Below are positions 18,583-27,543 of a stretch of DNA of 64,000 nucleotides, in pieces. Made by a program: the position numbers and the translations under genes. Where the stretch lies: contig NZ_FOVJ01000001.1 of assembly GCF_900115125.1 (NCBI RefSeq), positions 343,852-407,851 of the forward strand. Reading direction: 5' to 3'. The first letter of the stretch is position 1. Every line of letters starts with the position of its first letter. This DNA comes from Nitrosospira briensis (GTDB lineage: Bacteria > Pseudomonadota > Gammaproteobacteria > Burkholderiales > Nitrosomonadaceae). Under the pieces are notes generated by a model that was not told where the DNA came from, searched no databases, and saw only the letters and a program-made list of their open reading frames with translations.

Positions 18583-19112
18583 TTGATACAGCCCGGATAT
18601 TGCGGATTCTTCCTGCTGTAATGCTGGCGTTGCTGGCTGCCTGCTCAATCATTCCGAAACATCCGCCAATTATCGAATCGTCGTCGCCCGATCTGGTCGT
18701 AACTGGCCAGATGGATGACATGATGGAATTTTACGATATTGTGCGTAAACAGTCGCCGGCAGAACTGGGCCAGGTTTACGAAAAGGTAAAACAGAACTTC
18801 GTACACAACAAGAGCGATGCAAATCGAGCCAGACTGGTATTGCTTCTCATCCTGCCCAATACTTCCATTCGAGACGTAAGCTCTGCAATCCACCTGCTCA
18901 ATGAGTGGCCGCGTGATGGAAAGCCGGCATCCAATCTGCAAAGTTTCAGAAATTTGCTGGCGAGCCTTCTTGGGGAGCAGCAACGGCTACACCATAGCGT
19001 GGAAGAATTGTCGCAGAAATTGAAAGAAGAGCAAAAACGTTCAGAGACATTAAAAAGCCAGATCGACGCAATAAAAAGTATGGAAAAGAACCTCATCCTT
19101 AGGGAATTGTAA
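18579..19112 (+). CDS. QseG-like outer-membrane lipoprotein
   Basis: A 177-residue lipoprotein with lipobox LAAC (lipidated Cys at residue 22). The mature part is helical and ends in a coiled coil (residues 130-170, rich in Glu, Lys and Gln). It lies between glrK and glrR and overlaps the kinase gene by 4 bp, the position held by qseG (yfhG) in enteric bacteria, where the lipoprotein activates the kinase. Sequence similarity to QseG cannot be judged by eye; the call rests on lipobox, size and position. Confidence 0.75.
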   Translation: MIDTARILRILPAVMLALLAACSIIPKHPPIIESSSPDLVVTGQMDDMMEFYDIVRKQSPAELGQVYEKVKQNFVHNKSDANRARLVLLLILPNTSIRDVSSAIHLLNEWPRDGKPASNLQSFRNLLASLLGEQQRLHHSVEELSQKLKEEQKRSETLKSQIDAIKSMEKNLILREL

Positions 19113-19117
19113 TAAAT

Positions 19118-20476
19118 ATGTCTGATTCAAAGCCAAAAATCCTCATCGTCGATGACGATACAGATCTGCTCGAGTTACTTGTTATCAGGCTGACTGCTGC
19201 TGGTTACAGGGTAGAAGCCGTACAAAGTGCGGAGGCAGCGCTGAATTACCTGGATGTGTCCCGCCCGCAACTGGTCATCAGCGATATGCAAATGAGCGGG
19301 ATGGACGGCATGGCGTTGTTCGAGCACATCCATCGCGCGTTACCCACGTTGCCGGTGATCATTCTAACGGCGCACGGCACGATTCCCGATGCGGTTACCG
19401 CTGTTCAGAGAGGCGTCTTCGGCTACCTCGCCAAACCTTTCGACAGCAAGACCCTGCTGGCGAACATCAACCAGGCTCTCAGGTTTGTCCCTGGAGTCGT
19501 ATCGCAGGAGACATCGCAGGCATCCTGGCGAAAAAACATTATCACGCAAAGCGCAGTCATGGAGGATCTTCTCACGAAGGCGGAACTCGTCGCGGAGGGA
19601 GACGCAAGCGTGCTGATTTATGGCGAAAGCGGCGTGGGCAAAGAATTATTCGCGCATGCCATACATGATGCTTCCAAGCGCCATCACCATCCGTTTGTGG
19701 CTATCAATTGCGCCGCAATTCCTGAACAATTGCTGGAATCCGAGCTGTTCGGGCACGTCAAGGGCGCGTTTACCGGCGCTGTCCGGGACCATAAGGGGTT
19801 ATTCCAGCTGGCCGAAGGCGGCACGCTGTTTCTCGACGAAATCGGCGATATGCCACTTTTGCTTCAGGTCAAGCTATTGCGTGTTCTACAGGAACGGCAC
19901 GTGCGTCCCGTTGGATCCACGCAATCGATTCCCGTCGATGTTCGCATCATTTCCGCAACTCACCGTGATCTCAAAGCCGAAATCGCTGCCGGGACCTTTC
20001 GCGAAGACCTTTACTACAGATTGGATGTGGTGGCGTTGACCATCCCGGTTCTATCGCAGCGGCGGGAAGATATACCCCTGCTAACGAACTATTTCCTAAA
20101 CATGTTTTCCGGAAAGTACAATAAAAACATCAACGGATTCTCTCCCGAAGCCATGGAAATGCTGGTGAGCGCATCGTGGCCGGGTAATGTGAGGCAACTC
20201 ATGAACGTTGTCGAGCGATGTGTTGCCCTGAGTACGGCTCCTCTCATTTCGCCCGTGCTGGTATATGACGCCATGCACCGGGAAGAGGAGCAACTCGTTT
20301 CTTTCGAAGACGCCCGAAAAAGTTTCGAAAGAGAATATCTGGTACGCGTGCTGAAGATTACTGGCGGCAACGTCACGCAGGCGGCGCGCCTGGCCAAACG
20401 CAACCGCACGGAGTTCTACAAGCTGCTCCAGAGATACCAGCTAGACCCGTCCGTTTTCAAGCAACCCGTAACCTGA
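19118..20476 (+). CDS. glrR: Sigma-54-dependent response regulator, GlrR/QseF type
   Basis: A 452-residue NtrC-family activator. The receiver domain (residues 1-120) has the phosphoacceptor Asp near 55 in [12 protein letters not shown]. The AAA+ domain follows, with Walker A GESGVGKE near 168-175 and the sigma-54 contact loop GAFTGA near 217-222. A Fis-type helix-turn-helix ends the protein ([20 protein letters not shown]). Phosphorylation by the adjacent kinase should let it open sigma-54 promoters. It begins 5 bp after the lipoprotein gene, so the three genes form an operon. It converges on the LodA-like gene with a 27-bp gap. Confidence 0.92.
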   Translation: MSDSKPKILIVDDDTDLLELLVIRLTAAGYRVEAVQSAEAALNYLDVSRPQLVISDMQMSGMDGMALFEHIHRALPTLPVIILTAHGTIPDAVTAVQRGVFGYLAKPFDSKTLLANINQALRFVPGVVSQETSQASWRKNIITQSAVMEDLLTKAELVAEGDASVLIYGESGVGKELFAHAIHDASKRHHHPFVAINCAAIPEQLLESELFGHVKGAFTGAVRDHKGLFQLAEGGTLFLDEIGDMPLLLQVKLLRVLQERHVRPVGSTQSIPVDVRIISATHRDLKAEIAAGTFREDLYYRLDVVALTIPVLSQRREDIPLLTNYFLNMFSGKYNKNINGFSPEAMEMLVSASWPGNVRQLMNVVERCVALSTAPLISPVLVYDAMHREEEQLVSFEDARKSFEREYLVRVLKITGGNVTQAARLAKRNRTEFYKLLQRYQLDPSVFKQPVT

Positions 20477-20503
20477 CAGTGGCCTGACTTTTATCCCCGA
20501 CGG

Positions 20504-22069
20504 TCAGGGCTCGCCAGCTATGGGGTTCCGCTCGTCCTCAACGAATCTGTCGCCTTTTTTTACGATAAAGCCCAGTTCGGTCCACCACCGGACCATATCG
20601 CCGTAGTCTTCGATGCCGCGCGAGAACGGCTGAATCTCTCCCGCGGCTGTGACGACGTCGACAGGACGCTGCGCCGGCCACCAGAGTTCGCCACAGGCCA
20701 GGAAGTCGGCCTGCCAGGGCAACGCCATGCGCTCGGTCAGAAAGCCCGGCGGCAAGGTGTGCTTTATCCGGAAGGGCGATTCGTAGGTTGCGGCCTGCGC
20801 GATCACATATGTTACTTCGATACCGGGAAAGAAGGGCGCACCGATACAGCCTTCCAATGCCGCCCGCGTCAGGGCATCGGGCTGCTGGTTCAGCGGTAGT
20901 TCATTGAAGGGAACGGGTGCGGGTTCACCCGTCCAGTCGGCATGGAAATCACCCCGTGCCCATTTTTCCATCATGGTGTACTGGTACTCCGTCAGCGCGG
21001 TGTACTCGCCGCGCTCCGGATTATCCGGATCCAGGCCGCTATTGACTTTTGGCATGCTGGGCGGAGCCGAGCGGGGAGGCGTGTTGGGATCGACACGGGT
21101 ATTGGGCTTCGTCAACCAGGCCAGAACCGTTTCACGCGCTGAATTTCCGCTCTCCGTCTTGTCCGCCAATTTGCTCAGCCGTTCGGGATTCAAAAAATTT
21201 CCTGCGCCACCGTGATGCCGGTTTCTTTGCTCGACCACCCAGTGGATCATGACCACCCGCTTCAGGATCGGGAAGATATCCCGCGTAAAGGACGGCACAT
21301 CCTTTATATGGACCGGTGAGAAATTCCTGGTCGCGACATTTACGGCCTGATCATACCAGGTCGTTACGTTTTCAATGCCAGGAGCATATGACGGCGGCGC
21401 AACGACAACCCATGCGCCCCCTTCCGCGTTGTTGGGTGCCTCGCCTTCAACCTCTACCACAGCAGTTACGGGGCCATCGGCTACACCATCGTACCAGCCA
21501 TCATTGTTCGCAAAATTATTGAGGCCGCTGCCTATGGGAGAGGCCGATTTACCCGGACCGCCAACAACGATCAGCCGCCCTTCGTCATCTGTGAGGAGCC
21601 GCCCGAGCGCAACCTTTGCGCTGCCTTCCAGATCGCCGTCCTTTATGAAGTTGATTTCGCCACTCAGAGGCACAGCCGCCTGGTTCTTTCCAGATATTGA
21701 TCGTAGTGAGGCATCCACGATTAATCCAGCTCTATCGTACTCCGCGTTTCTAGGGGAGGAAGATGGACCTCCCGGAGGAAAACTTCCCCCAGCCGCTTTT
21801 CTATTGACGAGGTGGACGCTCCACGCGATTTTTGTCTTCTCGTCCGGGATAACTTCGCTGTCCAGCGCCTCTTTACCGAAATCATCGCGGATGAACTTAT
21901 ATACGCGGAATCGAACTGCTTGAGGTTTTATTTTTCCAGGCGCCGAAGCGTCGCGGTATGGGCCTTCTGGATGAACTCCCGGGGATTCCGGTCCCAGGAA
22001 ATACTCCATCTCGCTGTTTCCTATTCGCGCAACGCCTATTGCAGGGTAAATTCGGTATACGGTTTTCAT
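20504..22069 (-). CDS. LodA/GoxA-like quinoprotein amino-acid oxidase
   Basis: A 521-residue protein of the LodA family, which uses a cysteine tryptophylquinone (CTQ) cofactor made from its own Cys and Trp to oxidise amino acids such as lysine or glycine, releasing ammonia and hydrogen peroxide. Family features are the start YRIYPAIGVARIGNS, then GCIGAPFFPGIE (Cys near 408) and PWQADFLACGELWWPAQRP (Trp near 452, 463 and 464), which hold the likely CTQ partners. The end (GIEDYGDMVRWWTELGFI) is also typical. It is shorter than Marinomonas LodA (about 720 residues). The flavoprotein LodB needed to mature LodA in characterised systems is not in this window. A GGGGGG-rich ribosome binding site precedes the ATG. 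Substrate unknown. Confidence 0.85.
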   Translation of the reverse strand: MKTVYRIYPAIGVARIGNSEMEYFLGPESPGVHPEGPYRDASAPGKIKPQAVRFRVYKFIRDDFGKEALDSEVIPDEKTKIAWSVHLVNRKAAGGSFPPGGPSSSPRNAEYDRAGLIVDASLRSISGKNQAAVPLSGEINFIKDGDLEGSAKVALGRLLTDDEGRLIVVGGPGKSASPIGSGLNNFANNDGWYDGVADGPVTAVVEVEGEAPNNAEGGAWVVVAPPSYAPGIENVTTWYDQAVNVATRNFSPVHIKDVPSFTRDIFPILKRVVMIHWVVEQRNRHHGGAGNFLNPERLSKLADKTESGNSARETVLAWLTKPNTRVDPNTPPRSAPPSMPKVNSGLDPDNPERGEYTALTEYQYTMMEKWARGDFHADWTGEPAPVPFNELPLNQQPDALTRAALEGCIGAPFFPGIEVTYVIAQAATYESPFRIKHTLPPGFLTERMALPWQADFLACGELWWPAQRPVDVVTAAGEIQPFSRGIEDYGDMVRWWTELGFIVKKGDRFVEDERNPIAGEP

Positions 22070-22263
22070 TGGTACTATCCCCCCTGATTCATTGGCTTTA
22101 CCGGTATCGGCAATGTCAAATCATAGGTGAAAATCTCCGGCCAACTATGTACGGCAACGCACGGAAATAATACCTCCAGGCTATAAAAATAACCGCGAAG
22201 CCGTATTTTACTGTTTCTTCATAGCACCTGCCCGAACACAGCTCGAAACTGCGGGATACATCC

Positions 22264-22974
22264 ATGGAGGCACCCGATGCAGAAGAATCCGCGAGGGAAA
22301 TCATGACCGACTCCTCGTATAACCGTAGCCTTGAGAAGACCGCCGTTCGAATTCCGGCAGGAGATGTAATGTTGAGTGGAGACCTGACGATACCGGCGGA
22401 GGCGAAAGCCGTCGTTGCTTTTGCTCATGGCAGCGGCAGCAGCCGGCATAGCACCCGAAATCGTTACGTGGCGGAAACGCTGAACGGGTATAAATTCGCA
22501 ACCTTGCTCGCCGATCTCTTGACCGAGGAGGAGGAAATCGTCGATACGCGGACACGGCATCTGCGCTTCGATATTCCCATGCTGGCGGACAGGCTGATCA
22601 ATATTGCCGCATGGTTGCAAGATGAACCGCAAACAAGACATTTAAAAATAGGCTGGTTTGGGGCGAGCACAGGCGCGGGCGCGGCATTGATTGCAGCGGC
22701 ACGGCGCCCGGAAAACATCATGGCCGTGGTTTCGCGTGGGGGACGACCGGATCTGGCCGGAGATTATTTGCCGGAAGTCCTGGCGCCTGTGCTTCTTGTG
22801 GTGGGGGAGAACGACCCGCAGGTTCTTGAACTCAACAAATCGGCGCTTGCGCGTCTTACTGCGGAATGCAGGCTGGAGATCGTACCGAATGCGACCCATT
22901 TATTCGAAGAGCCCGGCACCCTGGAGGCAGCAGCGCTTCTGGCGGCTGAATGGTTTCAGGGCCATTCGGATTAA
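22264..22974 (+). CDS. Alpha/beta hydrolase (dienelactone hydrolase-like)
   Basis: A 236-residue cytoplasmic hydrolase. The nucleophile elbow FGASTGAGAA puts a serine near residue 135; the acid is probably the Asp in VGENDPQV and the base the His in NATHLFEEPG. The FAHGSGSSRHSTRN segment is typical of the small hydrolases that are found joined or adjacent to phosphoribosyltransferases, and such a gene begins 18 bp downstream. The start at 22264 is tentative; the ATG at 22303 has a better GAGGGA site and gives 223 residues. Substrate unknown. Confidence 0.8.
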   Translation: MEAPDAEESAREIMTDSSYNRSLEKTAVRIPAGDVMLSGDLTIPAEAKAVVAFAHGSGSSRHSTRNRYVAETLNGYKFATLLADLLTEEEEIVDTRTRHLRFDIPMLADRLINIAAWLQDEPQTRHLKIGWFGASTGAGAALIAAARRPENIMAVVSRGGRPDLAGDYLPEVLAPVLLVVGENDPQVLELNKSALARLTAECRLEIVPNATHLFEEPGTLEAAALLAAEWFQGHSD

Positions 22975-22992
22975 CCCGGAGGGGATTATCAG

Positions 22993-23670
22993 GTGGGAAG
23001 CAGTATTCATTATTTTGCAGACAGGACAGAAGCCGGAAAGATGCTTGCGGAAGCACTGGCAAAATACGGCGGTAGAAGCGATGTCCTCGTTCTGGCGCTT
23101 CCCCGGGGCGGCGTGCCGGTCGCGCATGAAGTCGCGAAAGCCCTGGCCGCACCGATGGATCTATGGCTTGTCCGCAAGCTTGGCGTGCCAGGGCAGGAAG
23201 AATTAGCGATGGGCGCAATGGCTGGACAGGACACCCGTATTCTCAACCAGGAAATCATCAATCTTCTGAATATCGACCAGGCTGCTATTGATGCTGCGGT
23301 AGTCAGGGAACAGGCGGAACTGGAGAGGCGCAACAGGCATTACCGTCAAGGTAGACCGCCACCGCATGTCAAGCAGAAAACCGTTATTCTTATCGATGAC
23401 GGTCTGGCAACGGGTGCGACTATGCGCGCCGCCATTGCTTCCCTCCGGCACGCCGGCGCCGCAAGGATTGTCGCAGCAGTGCCGGTTGGAGCTGCCTCCA
23501 CCTGCATCAAGGTCGAGAAGGAGGTGGATGAGTTCGTATGCCTGTTCACGCCGGAGCCATTCTATGGTGTAGGACAATGGTATAGCGATTTTTTACAGAC
23601 ATCGGACGAGGAAGTGCTGACGCTCCTTGCCCGTACCGCTACAAATCCGGGAAGAACGGTGTACCCGTAG
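22993..23670 (+). CDS. Phosphoribosyltransferase domain protein
   Basis: A 225-residue protein with the PRPP-binding motif VILIDDGLATGATM at residues 131-144 and the N-terminal LVLALPRGGVPVAHEVAKAL. This is a type I phosphoribosyltransferase fold. The base or acceptor is unknown; the group is not a standard purine or pyrimidine enzyme. Starts with GTG at 22993, a GGAGGGG site lying upstream. It lies between a hydrolase and an erythromycin esterase homologue, a trio that is found fused or clustered in many bacteria. Confidence 0.85.
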   Translation: MGSSIHYFADRTEAGKMLAEALAKYGGRSDVLVLALPRGGVPVAHEVAKALAAPMDLWLVRKLGVPGQEELAMGAMAGQDTRILNQEIINLLNIDQAAIDAAVVREQAELERRNRHYRQGRPPPHVKQKTVILIDDGLATGATMRAAIASLRHAGAARIVAAVPVGAASTCIKVEKEVDEFVCLFTPEPFYGVGQWYSDFLQTSDEEVLTLLARTATNPGRTVYP

Positions 23671-23765
23671 AAATAATTCGCCACAAGCGATGAAATGAAA
23701 ATGGAAAGTTTCCATAGATTTACCGAAGCCGATTTTCACCTGTCCGAAAGTGAGGAAAGTTTGAT

Positions 23766-25139
23766 ATGCCTCGCATCGATTACCACCACCATCTGATTAA
23801 TACACTGGAAGGCGCGGCCCAGCCTCTGAAGCAAGCCGGCACGGGCCATGACGTGTTAATCCATGCCATACGCGAGCAGGTAAAAGGAAAACAGTTCGTG
23901 CTGATAGGTGAAGCCAGCCATGGTACTGCCGAGTTCTACCGGATACGTGCCGAAGTGAGCCAGCACCTCATCGTGGAAGAAGGCTTCGATGCGGTTGCGG
24001 TCGAGGCCGACTGGCCCGATGCTTACAGGGTTAACCGCTTCGTATCCGGCCGTTCGGATGACACGGAAGCCGACGCCGCCTTATCCGACTTCGAGCGATT
24101 TCCCACATGGATGTGGCGTAATACAGAGGTGCTGGCCTTTGTTGCATGGCTGCGCAATTACAATGAGGAGACCGGCCGATACAAGGGTCAGCAGGAATCC
24201 GTAGGGTTCTACGGCCTTGACCTGTACAGTATGACAACCTCGATGGAGGCGGTGCTCGCCTATCTGGACAAGATCGACCCGCAGGAAGCTGCGGTTGCGC
24301 GTGCACGCTACGGCTGCTTTGGCCAGTTCATCAGTAATCCCCAGGCTTATGGCTATGCCATCGCTTCCGGCAGGTGGGATTCATGCGAGCAGGAGGTCAT
24401 CACCCAGCTCATGCAATTGCAACGCAAGGCACGGCTCTACATGGAAAAGGACGGCGTCTTTGCCGGGAACGAATATTTTTCGGCGCAACAAAACGCCGAA
24501 CTGGTAAAGAATGCCGAGGAATATTACCGCGCCATGTTTAGAGGCCGGCCCAACACATGGAACCTCAGAGACCGGCATATGTTCGAGACGCTCGAAAAAC
24601 TCTCAGGCCATCTGGGGTCCAGATTGGGAAGGGAAGCCCGGATTATCGTCTGGGCGCACAATTCTCATCTTGGTAACGCGGCCGCAACCGAGATGGGGCA
24701 GCGGGGCGAAATCAATATTGGTCAATTGGTCACCGAGAAATATGCGGATAAAGCGCTTCGCATCGGATTTTCTACCAGCCGCGGCAAGGTGACGGCGGCA
24801 ACCGACTGGGATGGACCGGCGGAAACGAAAACCGTGCGCGACCCATTGCCCGGCAGCTATGAAGAAATTTTCTCGCAACTCGAGAAGAAGCGTTTCTTTT
24901 TTTACCTTCGCGGTGTAGGCGAAGCTGTCGACATGCTGGGAGAAAGAAGGCTGCAGCGCGCAATTGGCGTGATCTACCGGCCGGAAACCGAGCGCATCAG
25001 CCATTACTTCTATGCAACCCTGCCACGGCAATTCGATTTCATGATTCATATCGATAAAACAGAAGCTGTGCAGCCACTGCCCGCAATCAGTCACAAGAGG
25101 CCGGGCGAAATGGATGAGACCTATCCGTCGGGCTTGTAG
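23766..25139 (+). CDS. Erythromycin esterase family protein
   Basis: A 457-residue protein of the EreA/succinoglycan-biosynthesis-like hydrolase family. The active-site segments LIGEASHGTAEFY near residue 42 and VEADWPDAYRVNRF near 78 contain the Glu and His residues expected to act on the substrate; WAHNSHLGNAAATEMG near 297 supplies two more histidines. Most members of this family are not macrolide resistance enzymes, so the name describes homology only. A GAGGAAAG site precedes the ATG. It follows the phosphoribosyltransferase gene by 95 bp and probably belongs to the same functional cassette. Confidence 0.87.
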   Translation: MPRIDYHHHLINTLEGAAQPLKQAGTGHDVLIHAIREQVKGKQFVLIGEASHGTAEFYRIRAEVSQHLIVEEGFDAVAVEADWPDAYRVNRFVSGRSDDTEADAALSDFERFPTWMWRNTEVLAFVAWLRNYNEETGRYKGQQESVGFYGLDLYSMTTSMEAVLAYLDKIDPQEAAVARARYGCFGQFISNPQAYGYAIASGRWDSCEQEVITQLMQLQRKARLYMEKDGVFAGNEYFSAQQNAELVKNAEEYYRAMFRGRPNTWNLRDRHMFETLEKLSGHLGSRLGREARIIVWAHNSHLGNAAATEMGQRGEINIGQLVTEKYADKALRIGFSTSRGKVTAATDWDGPAETKTVRDPLPGSYEEIFSQLEKKRFFFYLRGVGEAVDMLGERRLQRAIGVIYRPETERISHYFYATLPRQFDFMIHIDKTEAVQPLPAISHKRPGEMDETYPSGL

Positions 25140-25472
25140 ACGTTTGAATACGGTTAATCCTCTTCTCGCATATGGCCCCGCATACGCCGCGCTTTCAATC
25201 CTCAGATTCAAGCACATCTTCATCGCGTCCCGTCTACCTGACAGGCCAAGCCCAATTTAACCGACAGCATTACGCATCGTGAAAGGAAAGAATTCTCACC
25301 CGCGATAACGCAACTCCAGGCGCTTATTGCCCCCCTGTTGTGCCTTTTAAGCCGTGGCGATCAATAGCCTTGCTTTTTAAAAAATCTAATCTATTTTTAA
25401 TAATGTCGCCTTACGCTGCCGCGAGAAGAATTCATGAATAGCCAAGGCCTCATAATAATTAAGGAGATAGAG
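25140..25472. other. Gene-free stretch ahead of the PEP-CTERM repeat protein
   Basis: No convincing coding frame. The last 110 bp are AT-rich with several A and T runs, which would suit a promoter, but no paired -35/-10 elements are convincing. The ribosome binding site TAAGGAGATAGAG at the end decides the downstream start codon. Confidence 0.5.
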
Positions 25473-27413
25473 ATGAAAAATACGAAGAAAATTTATCTAG
25501 CTAAAAATATCAAGCCAGCCCAAGGTTATTTCCGGGTATTGCCAATCGCAGCAGCACTGGCCGCCTCCGGCTTCATTCAACCCGCTTTTGCTGTGGACCG
25601 TACGTGGTTTGGCGGTAATGGTGACTGGGAACTCAATACCAACTGGTCACCTAGCGGTGTGCCGGGTAATGGGGATAAGGGAATCATCAACAGCGGCAAT
25701 TCGACACTTTCTTTTAATTCGGGGATTGCCGGTCTAGATTTCTTTGGCGGAAGCCTCCGCGGCGCTGGTGATTTGGCGGTAAGCGGGCTAACCACTTTCA
25801 CGGGTGGGCAGATTGGTGGTGATGGCGGCGATGTGATTGCCAATGGCGGGCTCACCATCAGCGGAGCGGCCGAGAAAACCTTGGGTTACTTTAACGGTCC
25901 GGTCTCAAGTGGCATTGTCAACAATGGTACCGCTACCTGGACTGGTGCTGGCAACCTGGACAACCAGAACAGCGGACGCTTCACCAATAGCGCCAACGGC
26001 AACCTGAATATTCAGACCGATGCGGATTTTCTCAATGGTACTCTGGTTAACCAGGGGACGCTGACCAAATCGGTTGGCGCGGCCGACGGCTCGGACAAGA
26101 CGGTAATCAGCGGCGTATTCGAGAATTCAGGCTCGGTCAATGTACAGCAGGGCACACTTTCCATCATTGGAAGCGGGACGCATACAGGCAGCTTTACCAG
26201 TAGCCCGGATAGTTGGATCGAGTTTGCGGCGGGTTTTAATCGCGCGCAGCAGCTAAACGCGGGCGCAAGCGTTACAGGCAACGTTCGCATGATTGACACT
26301 TCTGGTGGAACATTTGTCAATAGCGGCGCCACTTATGATGCCACTCGCACCGAGATTGTTGCTGGCGGCAGGCTCAGCTTTACTGAGCCAAGCCAGACGG
26401 CAAATACGGACACGCTCAGTGTATCTGGAGGCGCTCTCCGCGGCGCTGGTGATTTGGCGGTAAGCGGGCTAACCACTTTCACGGGTGGGCAGATTGGTGG
26501 TGATGGCGGCGATGTGATTGCCAATGGCGGGCTCACCATCAGCGGAGCGGCCGAGAAAACCTTGGGTTACTTTAACGGTCCGGTCTCAAGTGGCATTGTC
26601 AACAATGGTACCGCTACCTGGACTGGTGCTGGCAACCTGGACAACCAGAACAGCGGACGCTTCACCAATAGCGCCAACGGCAACCTGAATATTCAGACCG
26701 ATGCGGATTTTCTCAATGGTACTCTGGTTAACCAGGGGACGCTGACCAAATCGGTTGGTGCGGCCGACGGCTCGGACAAGACGGTAATCAGCGGCGTATT
26801 CGAGAATTCAGGCTCGGTCAATGTACAGCAGGGTACGCTGGAAGTCACCCGAGCGTTCAATAATCAAGGCGTGATCAACGTTGCTACAGGAGCGATATTC
26901 CACGGCAATAATGGGAATTTTGCGAATGACGGAATCCTTCAAGGCAACGGAACGATTCAAACCGAAGCCAACAACGACCTGATCAATACCGGCGAGATCA
27001 ACCCTGGCGACTCCGTCGGTCACCTTACTATCGACGGTGATCTGAATCAGGCTTCAGGCGGTGTAATCAACTTCGAACTAGCCAGTCTGAGCAGCTTTGA
27101 TCAGCTGACAGTTACCGATGATGTAACACTAGGCGGCGAGATTGCAATATGGAATCTCGGCTACACGCCCGTGGCCGGGGATAGCTTCGTGGTAGCGACT
27201 TTCGATGAACGCGCCGATACGAGGTTCTCATCCTTCAGCGTGAACGGGTTCAACCCGGATCTTTTCAAAGTTCAGTACCACGATCACGATGTCACGGTGG
27301 CAGTGATACCCGAGCCCGAGCAATACCTGATGCTGCTTGCCGGCCTCGGCCTGATGGGCGTGGTGGCTCGCCGCCAGCGGAATGGCATTCGGGGGTGCGA
27401 TGAAGCTGTTTAG
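25473..27413 (+). CDS. PEP-CTERM surface protein with near-perfect internal duplication
   Basis: A 646-residue exported, Gly/Asn/Thr-rich beta-structured protein. The ATG at 25473 is chosen over one 13 codons upstream because TAAGGAGATAGAG precedes it. An extended signal sequence ends near AFAVD. The N-terminal mature part has the TWFGGNGDWELNTNWS pattern found in autotransporter-like and PEP-CTERM repeat proteins. Residues 95-227 and 322-454 are nearly identical. The C-terminus is a classic PEP-CTERM signal: VIPEPEQYLMLLAGLGLMG, then RRQR. It is probably exported, sorted by exosortase and displayed on the surface or in the matrix. No catalytic domain is seen. A stem-loop follows the stop. 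Confidence 0.85.
   Translation: MKNTKKIYLAKNIKPAQGYFRVLPIAAALAASGFIQPAFAVDRTWFGGNGDWELNTNWSPSGVPGNGDKGIINSGNSTLSFNSGIAGLDFFGGSLRGAGDLAVSGLTTFTGGQIGGDGGDVIANGGLTISGAAEKTLGYFNGPVSSGIVNNGTATWTGAGNLDNQNSGRFTNSANGNLNIQTDADFLNGTLVNQGTLTKSVGAADGSDKTVISGVFENSGSVNVQQGTLSIIGSGTHTGSFTSSPDSWIEFAAGFNRAQQLNAGASVTGNVRMIDTSGGTFVNSGATYDATRTEIVAGGRLSFTEPSQTANTDTLSVSGGALRGAGDLAVSGLTTFTGGQIGGDGGDVIANGGLTISGAAEKTLGYFNGPVSSGIVNNGTATWTGAGNLDNQNSGRFTNSANGNLNIQTDADFLNGTLVNQGTLTKSVGAADGSDKTVISGVFENSGSVNVQQGTLEVTRAFNNQGVINVATGAIFHGNNGNFANDGILQGNGTIQTEANNDLINTGEINPGDSVGHLTIDGDLNQASGGVINFELASLSSFDQLTVTDDVTLGGEIAIWNLGYTPVAGDSFVVATFDERADTRFSSFSVNGFNPDLFKVQYHDHDVTVAVIPEPEQYLMLLAGLGLMGVVARRQRNGIRGCDEAV
25755..26152 (+). repeat. 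398-bp direct repeat, copy 1
   Basis: Identical to 26436-26833 except for one base that I can see (GTTGGCGCG here, GTTGGTGCG in copy 2). The offset is 681 bp, a multiple of three, so the repeat and any deletion between copies stay in frame. It codes for about 132 residues. Confidence 0.95.
26436..26833 (+). repeat. 398-bp direct repeat, copy 2
   Basis: Second copy of the 398-bp unit within the PEP-CTERM protein gene. The sequence diverges sharply at both ends, which places the boundaries precisely. The 283 bp between the copies is unique. Confidence 0.95.
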
Positions 27414-27418
27414 TACTT

Positions 27419-27444
27419 GATCCGGGTTCCTGGTTGCCCGGATC
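27419..27444. repeat. Stem-loop after the PEP-CTERM gene
   Basis: GATCCGGG (27419-27426) pairs perfectly with CCCGGATC (27437-27444) around a 10-base loop, starting 6 bp past the stop codon. It is followed by A-rich, not T-rich, sequence, so it may block exonucleases or pause transcription; a classical terminator would need a T-run. Confidence 0.55.
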
Positions 27445-27543
27445 CAAAAGAAGAAAATCGTGCCATCGGCCCGCTCGTTCCAGGCCGGTAGCTTACAAAG
27501 GGCGAGTGGATGTAATTTAATTTACTGTCGATGGGAGGAAAAA

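Noticed and set aside
22691-23206. Plus-strand frame of 171 codons bridging the hydrolase and the phosphoribosyltransferase genes
   Set aside because: It overlaps two genes with clear motifs in other frames and has no recognisable family.
23766-25139. Macrolide resistance gene
   Set aside because: Although it belongs to the erythromycin esterase family, most members are not resistance enzymes, and no mobile element or resistance context is present.
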